DNA of 64,000 nt from Geomonas propionica. GTDB taxonomy: Bacteria; Desulfobacterota; Desulfuromonadia; Geobacterales; Geobacteraceae. The stretch covers positions 202,650 through 266,649 of the forward strand of contig NZ_JAEMHK010000007.1 in NCBI RefSeq assembly GCF_016458235.1, given 5' to 3'. Below the pieces are notes generated by a model. That model did not search any database, was not told the origin of the DNA, and saw nothing but the letters and a program-made list of their open reading frames with translations. A program made the translations under genes and the position numbers. Positions 42,601-50,729 of the stretch are shown here, piece after piece (position 1 is the stretch's first letter; each line of letters starts with the position of its first letter).

Positions 42601-44819
42601 ATCAGAACAAGACCGCCGGCTTCGCCAATCCCCCGCTCACCGCGCGCTTCACCGGGCTCGCCCCCTGGGACACCGCGGCGAGCCTCGGCGGCGCCCCGCT
42701 GCTCACCACTGCCGTCGATGCTGCCACCCCCAGGGGGAGCTACCCCATCCATGCGGCGCTCGGCACCATCAGCAGCGCCAACTACCAGTACAGTTTCGCC
42801 GACGGCAGCTTCACGGTGACCGGTCGCCCCCAGAGCATCACCTTTGCGCAGCCCGCGCCGGTCAGCTACGGCAGCCTCCCCTTCGCCGCCGGTGCCAGTG
42901 CCGACAGCGGGCTCACCGTCAACTACGCGAGTTCCAATCCCGGCGTCGCCACCGTATCTGGCGCAGTGGTCCGCATCGCCGGCGCGGGGAGCACCGTGAT
43001 AACGGCGTCGCAGGGGGGGGATGGCTTCTGGGACCCGGCCGCGCCGGTTCCGGTCACCCTGACCGTCTCCAAAGCGCCTCTGCGCGTCGTCGCCCAAGAC
43101 AAGTTCCGCGCCTATCTCACTCCCAACCCCGGTCTGACCGTCGCCTATGTCGGCTTTGTGAATGGCGAGGGAGATGCCGCGCTGACCGGCTCCCCCTCCC
43201 TTTCCACCACGGCCGTCCTGGCGAGCCAGGTCGGTAGCTATCCCATAGTTGCCGGCATCGGATCGCTGCAGTCGGCCAATTACCAGCTGCAGCCGGAGAA
43301 CGGCACGTTGACCGTGTACAAGTCCTGCCAGGAGATCACCTTTCCCGCCATCCCGGAGCGGACCTTCGGCGACCCTCCCTTCGAGATCGTCGCCTCCGCC
43401 TGCAGCGGGCTGCCGCTTAGTTTCCGCAGTTCCAACCCTGAGGTGGCTCGCGTGGACGGCAACGTGATCACCATCACCGGGGCGGGGAGTGTCGTGATCA
43501 CCGCGAGCCAGGTCGGCACCGGCGACCTCGAGACGGCGCCCGAGCAGTCGCAGCCCTTCGTGGTGCACAGAAGCGGTCAGCAGGTGAGCTTCTCGTCCCC
43601 GGCCCAGAAGGTGGTGGGGGATCCCCCCTTCGACCTGGAGGGGAGTGCGACCAGCGGCCTGCCGATAAGCTACCGCAGTTCCGATCCCGCGGTGGCGTCC
43701 GTTTCCGGGAGCACGGTGACCATGGTCGGCGCGGGGACGACCGTGATCAGCGCGCTGCAGGAGGGGAGCGACAACTATCTTGCCGCCCTGCCGGTTTCCA
43801 GGACCCTCACCGTGGCCCAAGAGGGAATGCCGCCGCAGCTCTACCTCTCCACGCTGAGCCCCGGGGGCAGCACCGCCAACCCGGTCCTGAACCTCATGGG
43901 GCGTGCCTCGGACGATGCGGGCATCGCGAGCCTCAGCGTGGCCGGTGTCGAGCGCAGTGCCGACGCTTCCCTGTTCAGCGCCGCGGTCACCCTCGCCGAA
44001 GGGGAGAACACCATCGCCGTGAGCGCCCGGGACGGCTCCGGAAACGCGACCACGCAGAGCTTCACCATCACGCTGGATGCGCTGGTGCCGGTCCTGGCGG
44101 TGACCGCCCCGGCCGACAACAGCGTCACCGAGGCGGTGAGCTGCGCCGTCGCCGGGACGGTGCCTGCGGGGAGCACGGTGAGCATGGCGGTGAACGGCGC
44201 CGCGTTGCAGCAGCTCCCGGTCAGCGGGGGGAGCTTTACGGCGAGCGCCCTTCTTGCCGTAGGGGTGAACACCATCGAGCTGACCGCGGAACTGGAGGGG
44301 CGCACTGCGCGGATCAAGCGGAGCGTCACCTTCGACCCGGCAGCGCCGGCGCTCTCGGTGAGCGACCCGGTGCAGGACCTGAGGACCGAGGCGTCCTCGA
44401 TCACCATTCAGGGCAGGGTGGGGAGTTCGGCGGTAGGGACGGTGCAGATCGAGGCGGGCGGAGCGTTCTATGCTCCCGACCTAGTCGCCGGGGCCTTCCA
44501 GCAACAGCTGCCGCTGGCGCTGGGGGAGAACCGGATCACGGTGCGCGCCAGTTCCGCCGACGGGAGCACCGCGGTCGCGCACCGGAACCTGGTGCGGATC
44601 GAGCGGATCAGCGGCGATCTGGACGGCAACGGCAGCGTCGATATCCAGGACGCCCTGCGGCTATTGAGGATCTCCTTGGGGACGGAACCCGCCGACGCCG
44701 CCGTGCTCGCCCACGGTGACCTGGCCCCGGTCGTGGACGGGGTGTCCCGCCCCGACGGCGTCATCGACGTCGGCGACCTGCTGGTGCTGTTGCGCAGGAT
44801 CGTGGGGCTGCAGCATTGA
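39675..44819 (+). CDS. Giant secreted delta-60 repeat protein with MBG, Ig-like and dockerin-like modules
   Basis: A 1714-residue protein with signal peptide (LLLLLCAVPSPARA). Residues 40-790 carry many delta-60 repeats (pattern AlQxDGKIlvGGxF...ArLnaDGslD...F), probably beta propellers. MBG-type modules come next (KTYGQVDPPLSF, near 900), then Big-type Ig repeats (SSNPEVARVDGNVITITGAG, three or more), and two bacterial Ig-like domains (DNSVTEAVSCAVAG). It ends in a type I dockerin-like pair of calcium loops (GDLDGNGSVDIQDALRLLR ... DGVIDVGDLLVLLRRI). It is co-translated with pilY1. Probably a surface adhesin displayed with the pilus (inference); no sugar-active domain is seen. Confidence 0.85.
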   Translation: MRGSIRLTAGTILAAAGGLFLLLLLCAVPSPARAAVWTLDGFGIYNGGTVAINGSVHAIAVQRQDGKVVIGGDFTLTSGSPAATRTNIARLNHDGTLDTSFDPPLVNGPVRALALQPDLATPGNPDLIWIGGSFTKVGGGDRKGLARLSGANGSLDALDPVTTALAPVTVNALAMLAGGTDLLVGGEFRELKSGVPGRNLAGLSATSGAQNWSYVGGLSDDASNVAVHAIAIQNGAVVVGGEFSTPWSANIARFTALGAYNATFAPPSPNGAVRALAVQADGKILMGGDFAGGVLSRNYLARLNADGSLDGFDPGFDSAAGARVASVVVEPDGRILAGGAFTVGPASAQRIDLVRLKIDGSLADTVFPAANAAIRVLARQADGNILAGGDFSAIDTVARTSLARFYPYGTLDDNLPQVISDTGIVTRVLLRPDGYTTIAGLFQQVLGQPRYHVARLRQDWTIDPGFDPALALGQRTASIVPLDQNALLLGGNFLTINGIEQHQMVRVDQAGIPGPAAFNTAVNSYLQKWGTLNTMLPSEDGMIYVGGNNVIASPYRYLFRLKSTGEHDPSFVPAAAVNGIVTALAMQPDGMLLVATRTGRVLRLKPDGSLDPAWHGGTALQFGGRVDHLALLPDGRVVISGYPMYPGSYVDPGTGATVPVTRDVLRLNSDGSVDESFVIEALYNHDTTFSDDVIGLAIQSDGSIIIYGVFDQVSDGYGTVINRDYVARITPDGHLDTGFDLGAFSFASGTPISQVETISLQPDGKFLMAGDFVDQNGRSKLSRYANGWSSEELSVSDTGDTVTWLRSGTSPELWRVSFEYSADPDAAAPVWVPLGKPVRVGGGWRLDGADLARYGRLVNRYVRARGYVAGDHGSIGSPVESVRIYYLKPQKTTVTVTAHAQSKTYGQVDPPLSFSFDPPLNVGDQFTGGLSRVVGEDVGLYAITQGDLALGNAYDLVYSGASLTISQAPLLISAGDQNKTAGFANPPLTARFTGLAPWDTAASLGGAPLLTTAVDAATPRGSYPIHAALGTISSANYQYSFADGSFTVTGRPQSITFAQPAPVSYGSLPFAAGASADSGLTVNYASSNPGVATVSGAVVRIAGAGSTVITASQGGDGFWDPAAPVPVTLTVSKAPLRVVAQDKFRAYLTPNPGLTVAYVGFVNGEGDAALTGSPSLSTTAVLASQVGSYPIVAGIGSLQSANYQLQPENGTLTVYKSCQEITFPAIPERTFGDPPFEIVASACSGLPLSFRSSNPEVARVDGNVITITGAGSVVITASQVGTGDLETAPEQSQPFVVHRSGQQVSFSSPAQKVVGDPPFDLEGSATSGLPISYRSSDPAVASVSGSTVTMVGAGTTVISALQEGSDNYLAALPVSRTLTVAQEGMPPQLYLSTLSPGGSTANPVLNLMGRASDDAGIASLSVAGVERSADASLFSAAVTLAEGENTIAVSARDGSGNATTQSFTITLDALVPVLAVTAPADNSVTEAVSCAVAGTVPAGSTVSMAVNGAALQQLPVSGGSFTASALLAVGVNTIELTAELEGRTARIKRSVTFDPAAPALSVSDPVQDLRTEASSITIQGRVGSSAVGTVQIEAGGAFYAPDLVAGAFQQQLPLALGENRITVRASSADGSTAVAHRNLVRIERISGDLDGNGSVDIQDALRLLRISLGTEPADAAVLAHGDLAPVVDGVSRPDGVIDVGDLLVLLRRIVGLQH

Positions 44820-44891
44820 TAATAAGTTTTCCTTGCCTTTCCCGCTCCAAAATCGTATAGACCTCTCTAATCTATCGACCGGGAGCGGCGT

Positions 44892-46379
44892 ATGAACAGG
44901 AGTTGGCGATCCATCTTCGGCGGCTGTGTGCTGTCAACCTTGGCTCTTGTCGCGGGATGCAGCTCGGACCGCGAACTGCCGCGGCGCATCAGCGAAAGCC
45001 TGGACGGCATCGGCCGCAGCTCCCAAAGCGGCCAGTTCCTCTACGTCGACCCCGGCACCCCCGGGCTGCCGCAGCCGACTCTCTACCCAGTGCGGCGCTC
45101 GCTCCTGGGGTGGCAGCTCGCCCTGCCGCCGGTCCCGGTGAACCTGGGGCGCAACGGCGTGGCGCCCCCCTTCGAGAAGCGGGAAGGAGACGGGCGCACT
45201 CCCGCCGGCATCTTCCCCGTGCGCAGCGCCTTCGGCTATCCCGCCAGCGTCGCCGGTACCTTCCCTTACCGCCAGGTCGACAGCCAGGACATCTGGGTGG
45301 ACGACCCGCAATCCCCCGACTACAACCGCTGGGTCTCGCGCGGCGAGACCAGGGCCTCCTCCTTCGAGGAACTGCTGCGTCCCGACCCGCTCTACAAGTA
45401 CGCCCTGGTGCTCGACTACAACACCGAACCGGCGCTGCGCGACCTGGGGAGCGCCATCTTCATCCACGTCGAGCGCGGCCCGGACAGCGGCACCGCCGGC
45501 TGCGTCTCGCTGCCGGAAAAGGAGCTGGTGCAGTTGATCGGCTGGCTCGATCCGGAACAGCGGCCGCAGGTGGTGATCGGCAGCGCATCCGCCGTCGCTG
45601 CCGCCTCCGCCGGCATCGCGGAGCAGCTTCCCGCAGACCTGCCGGCCGGGCTGAAGGGGAGGCTCGTCGAGGGGGGACGCATCCTGGCGTTGCGCCACGG
45701 CTCGGGCGGCTTCTTCGCCGCGGCGGTGGCGCTGCCGGCAGGCGTCGCCCAGCAGATGCAGCAGAAGAAGAGCTGGCGCCCCGAGTGTCCCGTCCCCCTG
45801 GACCAGCTCGCCTATCTGGTCACCTCCTACTGGGGCTTCGACGGCAAGCCGCACTACGGTGAACTGGTGGTGCACCAGGCGCTGGCCCCCTTCTTCACGG
45901 ACTCCCTGCACCACGCCTACAACGGGCGCTTCCCCATCGAACGGATGGAGCTCATCGACGCCTACGACGGCGACGACTTCCGTTCCATGGAGGCGAACAA
46001 CAGCTCCGCCTTCAACTGCCGCGAGGTCCCGGGCAGGCCCGGCGTCTTCTCCAAACACAGCTACGGCGCCGCCATCGATGTCAACCCGCGCCAGAACCCC
46101 TACCTGATGCTGGAAGAGGGCGCTCGCCCCCAGGCGGCAGGGGTCACCGCCGCCACCGCGGCCGGCTTCTGCATCGCCAATTCCGCCCAGTGCCGCGTCC
46201 TTCCCGCTGCCTCTGCCGATCATCTCGACCGGCACGACCAGCGCCCCGGCATGCTGCAGCCGGGCGACCCGCTGCTCACTCCCTTCCGGCAGCGCGGCTT
46301 TACCTGGGGGGGGAGCTGGCGCTTTCCGGACTACCAACACCTCGAGTACGACCTGGGCCGGCTCCTTTCCGGGGCCTAA
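44892..46379 (+). CDS. Lipoprotein fusing an L,D-transpeptidase and an M15 peptidase
   Basis: A 495-residue protein with lipobox LVAGC (C23). Residues 60-220 resemble YkuD catalysis: GRTPAGIFPV, then H192 and C204 in IFIHVERGPDSGTAGCVSLP. Residues 290-495 form an M15-type D-Ala-D-Ala carboxypeptidase/endolysin: SKHSYGAAIDVNP with zinc ligands H389 and D396, and H483 in YQHLEYD. One domain would make 3-3 peptidoglycan cross-links or attach proteins, the other cut stem peptides. Having both in one outer-membrane lipoprotein suggests local wall remodelling (inference). GGGAG precedes ATG 44892. It sits downstream of the pilus-adhesin genes with its own leader. Confidence 0.85.
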   Translation: MNRSWRSIFGGCVLSTLALVAGCSSDRELPRRISESLDGIGRSSQSGQFLYVDPGTPGLPQPTLYPVRRSLLGWQLALPPVPVNLGRNGVAPPFEKREGDGRTPAGIFPVRSAFGYPASVAGTFPYRQVDSQDIWVDDPQSPDYNRWVSRGETRASSFEELLRPDPLYKYALVLDYNTEPALRDLGSAIFIHVERGPDSGTAGCVSLPEKELVQLIGWLDPEQRPQVVIGSASAVAAASAGIAEQLPADLPAGLKGRLVEGGRILALRHGSGGFFAAAVALPAGVAQQMQQKKSWRPECPVPLDQLAYLVTSYWGFDGKPHYGELVVHQALAPFFTDSLHHAYNGRFPIERMELIDAYDGDDFRSMEANNSSAFNCREVPGRPGVFSKHSYGAAIDVNPRQNPYLMLEEGARPQAAGVTAATAAGFCIANSAQCRVLPAASADHLDRHDQRPGMLQPGDPLLTPFRQRGFTWGGSWRFPDYQHLEYDLGRLLSGA

Positions 46380-46441
46380 GGAGGTCGGCCACCGTCTGAC
46401 CCCGCCAGCGCAAGCGGCGACAATGTGGGGGCTGTTACAAC

Positions 46442-46478
46442 AACGGCGCGTCACCTAAAAGGTGGCGCGCCGTTTGGC
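46442..46478. terminator. Bidirectional terminator
   Basis: AACGGCGCG-T-CACC pairs with GGTGG-CGCGCCGTT around AAAA. It is located between the convergent transpeptidase/M15 and flgM genes. Confidence 0.75.
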
Positions 46479-46499
46479 GTTGCAGGGGGAGGCAGCGGG

Positions 46500-46784
46500 T
46501 CAGATGCCGCTGCCGTCGGCAAGCATCTTTTCCGCGACCTGCCGGGAATCGACCCGGTATTCGCCCGACTGGATCTGCGCCTTGATGGCGGCTATGCGCC
46601 GGGCCTGCTGCTGATCCAACTCTGTGGTGGAAATCTGGGACAGCGAGGTGGAAAGCTCGACCACGTCCTCCTGTCGCACGTGGCGGCCCCCCGGTTGCTG
46701 CGCCCGGGCCCGCGGCGGGGCATCCATCCTTCCCTCTACGGGAAGGGCAGGTTTTGCCTGCTCTATTTTATCGGTGATGTTCAT
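46500..46784 (-). CDS. flgM: Anti-sigma-28 factor FlgM
   Basis: A 94-residue protein. The start MNITDKIEQAKP and the C-terminal sigma-28-binding half (VELSTSLSQISTTELDQQQA, then RRIAAIKAQIQSGEYRVDSR and QVAEKMLADG) match FlgM, which holds FliA inactive until the hook is built. No flagellar structural gene is in the window, so it is away from the main locus or at its edge. The ATG at 46784 has GGAG only 2 bases upstream, a tight spacing. Confidence 0.88.
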   Translation of the reverse strand: MNITDKIEQAKPALPVEGRMDAPPRARAQQPGGRHVRQEDVVELSTSLSQISTTELDQQQARRIAAIKAQIQSGEYRVDSRQVAEKMLADGSGI

Positions 46785-46851
46785 ATCTCCGGCTCTTTGT
46801 TGGTTGTAGTTGTGTACTCGGGAACTACTTGAATGGTAATAGTTTTCGTCG

Positions 46852-46980
46852 TTAAAACCCAGTGATATTTATTTCATTATCAACAGCATCAATGACTGCC
46901 TCCCAAAGGCATGGCATCCTTTGCAGGGTGTCGCGACAGTCATTGCCGACCGGTCTGAGTGCAATGCTTTCCGTACTCAT
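46852..46980 (-). CDS. Possible small protein upstream of flgM (42 residues)
   Basis: ATG 46980 has a GGGAG site at good spacing. The peptide begins MSTESIALRPVGNDCRDTLQ and continues RMPCLWEAVIDAVDNEINIT. No family is recognised. It could be co-transcribed with flgM (67-base gap), but length and codon pattern give weak support. The rest of the 46785-47177 interval holds only A+T-rich sequence with no further gene. Confidence 0.3.
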   Translation of the reverse strand: MSTESIALRPVGNDCRDTLQRMPCLWEAVIDAVDNEINITGF

Positions 46981-47177
46981 CTGTCTCCCGCTCCGGAACC
47001 TTTCCCCCCGGTAATCCCCTGTCTCTTGACCGCAGGCCCCGGTGCTCATCGGTCGTCTTCTGCTCCAGTAACATCGAAAAACAAAGATTGGCGTGTTGAC
47101 ATTAAAACACACTAAGTTATTTTTGATGGGTGCCGCCCGCCGGGTAAGAGCGGGATGACCGGCAAAAGGAGGAGGCC

Positions 47178-47378
47178 ATGGCCACTGTGCAAACGCAAAC
47201 CCAGGCGCCGTCCACCGTTCCCGTTCCGGTATCCAAGCCGCATTCCTTCGGCACCTTCGCCGTGAGCGTCACCTTGTTCATCGTGCTGGCCCTCGCCCTG
47301 TTCGTGTACCTCACCCTGAGGAGAAAGGTCGACGGCAAACAGGTCGACAAAAAAGCCGGCGACGAGGGGGAAGACTGA
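47178..47378 (+). CDS. Small single-span membrane protein (66 residues)
   Basis: Strong AAAGGAGGAGG precedes ATG 47178. A 20-residue polar N-terminal tail is followed by one membrane helix (FAVSVTLFIVLALALFVYLTL, roughly residues 27-47) and a basic, then acidic cytoplasmic tail (RRKVDGKQVDKK). The rhodanese-like gene starts 13 bases after its stop, so the two form an operon. It may anchor the partner at the membrane (inference). Family not recognised. Confidence 0.75.
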   Translation: MATVQTQTQAPSTVPVPVSKPHSFGTFAVSVTLFIVLALALFVYLTLRRKVDGKQVDKKAGDEGED

Positions 47379-47391
47379 CCGGGAGGGGACC

Positions 47392-47760
47392 ATGCAGAGC
47401 GATCTGGCGGTATCGACGGACTGGGTATGGGAGCGGATCAAGGAAGGGGAGCCGCTCTTTTTTATCGAGTTGCGGCACCCAGGCGATGCCGACTACGCCG
47501 TCCACAGGGTACGCGGCGCGCTGCGGGTCGATTTCGAGGACGCCAAGCGGCACCTGCGGGAACTGCCGGCGGACCGCCTGGTGGTGGTCGTCTCCGACTT
47601 GCCCAACGACGAGCCTGCCCTGGAGCTGGCGGCGTTGCTCAAGGAGAACGGCCTCCAGGCCCGTGCCCTCTCGGGAGGGATCTTCGGCTACCTGAAAGCC
47701 GGGCTCCCGGTGGAGGAAGTCAGGGCCGCCCGCGACATGACCCGCACTCGCGGCGAGTGA
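47392..47760 (+). CDS. Rhodanese-like protein without the catalytic cysteine
   Basis: A 122-residue single rhodanese fold: FFIELRHPGDADYAVHRVRGALRVDFED is the usual substrate-side half and ALELAALLKENGLQARALSGGIFGYLKAG the C-terminal half. The active-site loop, normally VYCxxGxRS, reads VVVVSDLPNDEP, with no cysteine anywhere in the protein. Sulfur transfer is therefore unlikely; such inactive forms act as binding or regulatory modules. It is co-transcribed with the small membrane protein. Confidence 0.8.
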   Translation: MQSDLAVSTDWVWERIKEGEPLFFIELRHPGDADYAVHRVRGALRVDFEDAKRHLRELPADRLVVVVSDLPNDEPALELAALLKENGLQARALSGGIFGYLKAGLPVEEVRAARDMTRTRGE

Positions 47761-47808
47761 AGCCCCTGTGCATTGTTTGCGCAGCGGCTTCCAGCGCGGC
47801 TTCGCGTG

Positions 47809-47836
47809 TTGACACCGAAACGAATGCGGTTATATT
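47809..47836 (+). promoter_or_regulatory. Sigma-70 promoter of the OmpA-like gene
   Basis: TTGACA (47809-47814) and TATATT (47831-47836) with 16-base spacing. The leader is about 165 bases, G/C-rich, with a small hairpin AGGATC-TCTGAG-GATCCT just before the ribosome binding site. No riboswitch class is recognised. Confidence 0.65.
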
Positions 47837-48008
47837 GGTAAGCGTTAATTTTCCTGGGGGGCGACAAGGCGCCGCGGGAGCTGAATCAGTGAGTTAGGGG
47901 ATCTTTCACGCCGGCACGGGCCGGGACTGGATGGGCCAGCCAGAGGCCGGCTCGAAAAAATTAGCGGGAGGATCTCTGAGGATCCTTCTCAACAAGGAGG
48001 CTACCACG

Positions 48009-49430
48009 ATGAAAAAGATCACCGGCTTTATCTGCATCATGGTCCTGGCCGTGATGGCGCTGGCCGCCACGGCGCACGCCGGAGAACGTGCGGGAGCGTT
48101 CTCCATCTCCCCCTTCGTCGGCGGCTACATCTTCGATGATTCGAAGGTCCCCCAGCGCGCCTTCAGGGAGAACCGGATAACAGGCGGTTTGAGGCTCGGC
48201 TACGACTGGACCGACAACTTCGCCACCGAACTCGTGGGGAGCTACCTGAGGGTAGAAAACCAGGCAACCGATGACGAACATGGCATGTACTCCTACCACC
48301 TGGACCTGATCTGGAACTTCATGCCCAGGACGGCCTTCGTCCCCTACCTGGCCTTGGGCGGCGGCGGGACCACCGTCCGGTACCACGGCTCCAACTCCCA
48401 CGACGGCACGGCCAACGGCGGCGCGGGCTTCAAGCTCTTCTTCAACGACGACATCGCCTTCAGGGGCGACGCCCGCCGCATCATCGACTTCCAGAGCGAG
48501 CGCGTCCGGGAGAACATCGCCAGGAACTGGGAATACAGCATCGGCCTCACCTTCGTGATGGGTGGCCGGTCCATGAAAAAGGCTCTGGCCAAGGCCGCGG
48601 CCGCCGAACCCGGTGGCACCGTCGCCCAGACCCCGCCGCCGGCGCAGCCCGAAGCGCAACCGCAGCCGGCACCGGTGGCCGCCGAACCGACCCCGGGCCA
48701 CTACAAGTACTGCGTCACCCTGCAGGGTGAGTTCGACATCGACAAGGCCATCGTGCGCCAGGAACTGCGTGACCAGATCGCCCAGGTCGGCAACTTCATG
48801 AAGAAGTATCCGACCACCACGGCGGTTATCGAGGGGCATACCGACAACGTCGGCTCCTACAATCACAACATGGACCTCTCCCAGCGCCGTGCCCAGGCCG
48901 TCGTCGATGTCCTCGCCGAGCAGTACGGCATCGAGCGCACCCGCCTCTCCGCCAAGGGCTACGGCTTCACCCGCCCCATCGCCGACAACGCGACCGACGC
49001 AGGGAAGCAGAAGAACCGCCGCATCGAGGCGATCATCGACTGCGCCTTCGACGTGCAGCAGATCACCCCGCCGGAGCGTCTCTGCATGGCCCTCGTAGTC
49101 GACTTCGACCCGGGCAAGGCCGACATCAAGCCGCAGTACCGCGATGAGATCGCCAAGGTGGCCGACTACATGAAGCGCTACACCACCACCACCGCCGTCA
49201 TCGAAGGTCACACCGACAACACCGGCAACGCCGCCCAGAACATGAAGCTGTCCCAGCAGCGCGCCCAGAACGTGGTCGACTACCTGGTGAAGAACTTCGG
49301 CATCGAGCGCTCGCGCCTCTCCGCCAAAGGGTTCGGGGCGAGCCGCCCCATCGCCTACAACAACACTGCCGAAGGGCGTCAGCAAAACCGCAGGATCAAC
49401 GCCATCATCGACTGCGTCGTCAACAAGTAG
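48009..49430 (+). CDS. Outer-membrane OmpA-family protein with two tandem OmpA domains
   Basis: A 473-residue protein. Signal peptide ICIMVLAVMALAATAHA; then an eight-strand beta-barrel region (FSISPFVGGYIFDD, GGLRLGYDWTDNFATELVGSYL, NWEYSIGLTFVMGGR); a Pro/Ala hinge (PPPAQPEAQPQPAPVAAEP). Two peptidoglycan-binding OmpA domains follow in a row, each with the IEGHTDN core, LSQ(R/Q)RAQ and the RLSAKG(Y/F)G loop. One such domain is usual. Doubling may strengthen wall attachment. AAGGAGG precedes ATG 48009; own promoter and terminator. Confidence 0.93.
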   Translation: MKKITGFICIMVLAVMALAATAHAGERAGAFSISPFVGGYIFDDSKVPQRAFRENRITGGLRLGYDWTDNFATELVGSYLRVENQATDDEHGMYSYHLDLIWNFMPRTAFVPYLALGGGGTTVRYHGSNSHDGTANGGAGFKLFFNDDIAFRGDARRIIDFQSERVRENIARNWEYSIGLTFVMGGRSMKKALAKAAAAEPGGTVAQTPPPAQPEAQPQPAPVAAEPTPGHYKYCVTLQGEFDIDKAIVRQELRDQIAQVGNFMKKYPTTTAVIEGHTDNVGSYNHNMDLSQRRAQAVVDVLAEQYGIERTRLSAKGYGFTRPIADNATDAGKQKNRRIEAIIDCAFDVQQITPPERLCMALVVDFDPGKADIKPQYRDEIAKVADYMKRYTTTTAVIEGHTDNTGNAAQNMKLSQQRAQNVVDYLVKNFGIERSRLSAKGFGASRPIAYNNTAEGRQQNRRINAIIDCVVNK

Positions 49431-49502
49431 CCATGAGCGGCCAGGGCTCCAGCGCTCACCTTCAGCACCCTGGCCTTCGGCAACCCTAACCACCGCTGCC
49501 GC

Positions 49503-49537
49503 AAAAATAGCCCATATCCGATATGGGCTATTTTTGT
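49503..49537. terminator. Rho-independent terminator after the OmpA gene
   Basis: AAAAATAGCCCATAT and ATATGGGCTATTTTT pair perfectly around CCG or similar, followed by GTTG. Confidence 0.9.
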
Positions 49538-49559
49538 TGCCGCAACAGGCTTAGAAACC

Positions 49560-49710
49560 GTTCTACGTTCTATGTTCTACGTTCTACGTTAGAACCGCAA
49601 AGCATCTCGGTTCTTCTACGTTAGAAGCACAACTTGAACTGGGAAGATGGGATCAGCAGGGTGAGGGCAAGGCATAAAAACGTAGAACCTAGAACGCAGA
49701 ACGTAGAACC
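49560..49710. repeat. GTTCTAC heptamer arrays in opposite senses
   Basis: GTTCTAC units at 49560-49590 and 49612-49626, and the reverse complement GTAGAAC with variants at 49679-49708, flank about 50 bases. The region fills the gap between ompA and the aldo/keto reductase. Confidence 0.8.
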
Positions 49711-49733
49711 CGTTTTTTGGGGGGGAGGTTTCC

Positions 49734-50729
49734 ATGCACAAACGAAAACTTGGGCAACAGGGGTTGGAGGTGTCGGCGCTCGGGCTAGGCTGCCGGGGGC
49801 TGACCTACTGCTACGGCAGCGGCGACCTTACCGAGTCGATCAGGGTGCTGCGCCGCGCCATCGAACTGGGCATCACCTTCTGGGACACCGCCGAGGTCTA
49901 CGGCCCCTTCTGCAACGAGGAACTCCTGGGCCGGTTGCTGAAGGAGGTCCCGCGCCAAAAGCTCGTGCTGGCGACCAAGTTCGCCTGGCGCTTTGGACCG
50001 CACGGCAGGCAGATCGGGCTGGACAGCAGCCCCGCCCAGGTGCGCCGGTCCATCGACGGGTCCTTGAAGCGCCTCGGGACGGACTACATAGACCTCTACT
50101 ACCAGCACCGCCTGGACCCCGCGGTCCCCGTCGAGGACACGGTGGGCGCCCTGGCGGAACTGGTGCGGGAGGGGAAGGTGCGCTACATCGGCCTCTCTGA
50201 GGTGGGCCCGGGCATCGTGCGCCGCGCCCACGCCGTGCACCCGCTTTCCGCGGTGCAGTCGGAATATTCGCTGTGGGAGAGGGGGGTGGAGGACAAGCTC
50301 CTGCCGGTGCTGCGCGAACTGGGGATCGGCTTCGTCGCCTACAGCCCGATGGGCAGGGGGTTCCTGGCCGGCAAGATCAAATCTACGGAGGACCTGGAGC
50401 CCTGCGACTGGCGCCGCAAGAACCCGCGTTTTCTGGCCGAGAACCTGCGGCACAACTTCACCCTGGTTTCCATGGTCAACGAACTCGCCTGCGCCCATGA
50501 CGCCACCCCGGCCCAGGTGGCGCTCGCCTGGCTGCTCAGGCGCGGCGGCGACATCGTCCCCATTCCCGGGACCAGGCACCTGCGCTACCTCGAGGAGAAC
50601 GCCCAGGCCGTGGGGCTCAAGCTGTGCGATGACGTCTGGTGCAGCCTGGACAAGTCGGTGTGCGGTTTCCAGGTGGCCGGCGCGCGCTCGCCCGAGGCGG
50701 CGCTTCGTTTCGTGGACAGTTCCGATTAA
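49734..50729 (+). CDS. Aldo/keto reductase
   Basis: A 331-residue NADPH-dependent TIM-barrel reductase. The catalytic tetrad is complete: D51 and Y56 (FWDTAEVYGP), K82 (ATKFAW) and H125 (YYQHRLD). GLSEVGP and YSPMGRGFLAGKI follow, then the cofactor loop IPGTRHLRYLEENA. It belongs to the group with YhdN/AKR11-13-type sequences; substrate unknown. GGGGAGG precedes ATG 49734. It is monocistronic, with heptamer repeats upstream. Confidence 0.92.
   Translation: MHKRKLGQQGLEVSALGLGCRGLTYCYGSGDLTESIRVLRRAIELGITFWDTAEVYGPFCNEELLGRLLKEVPRQKLVLATKFAWRFGPHGRQIGLDSSPAQVRRSIDGSLKRLGTDYIDLYYQHRLDPAVPVEDTVGALAELVREGKVRYIGLSEVGPGIVRRAHAVHPLSAVQSEYSLWERGVEDKLLPVLRELGIGFVAYSPMGRGFLAGKIKSTEDLEPCDWRRKNPRFLAENLRHNFTLVSMVNELACAHDATPAQVALAWLLRRGGDIVPIPGTRHLRYLEENAQAVGLKLCDDVWCSLDKSVCGFQVAGARSPEAALRFVDSSD

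Noticed and set aside
47837..48008. Cyclic-di-GMP (GEMM) riboswitch in the OmpA leader
   Set aside because: Leader length fits, but the conserved core sequences of GEMM RNAs are not present.
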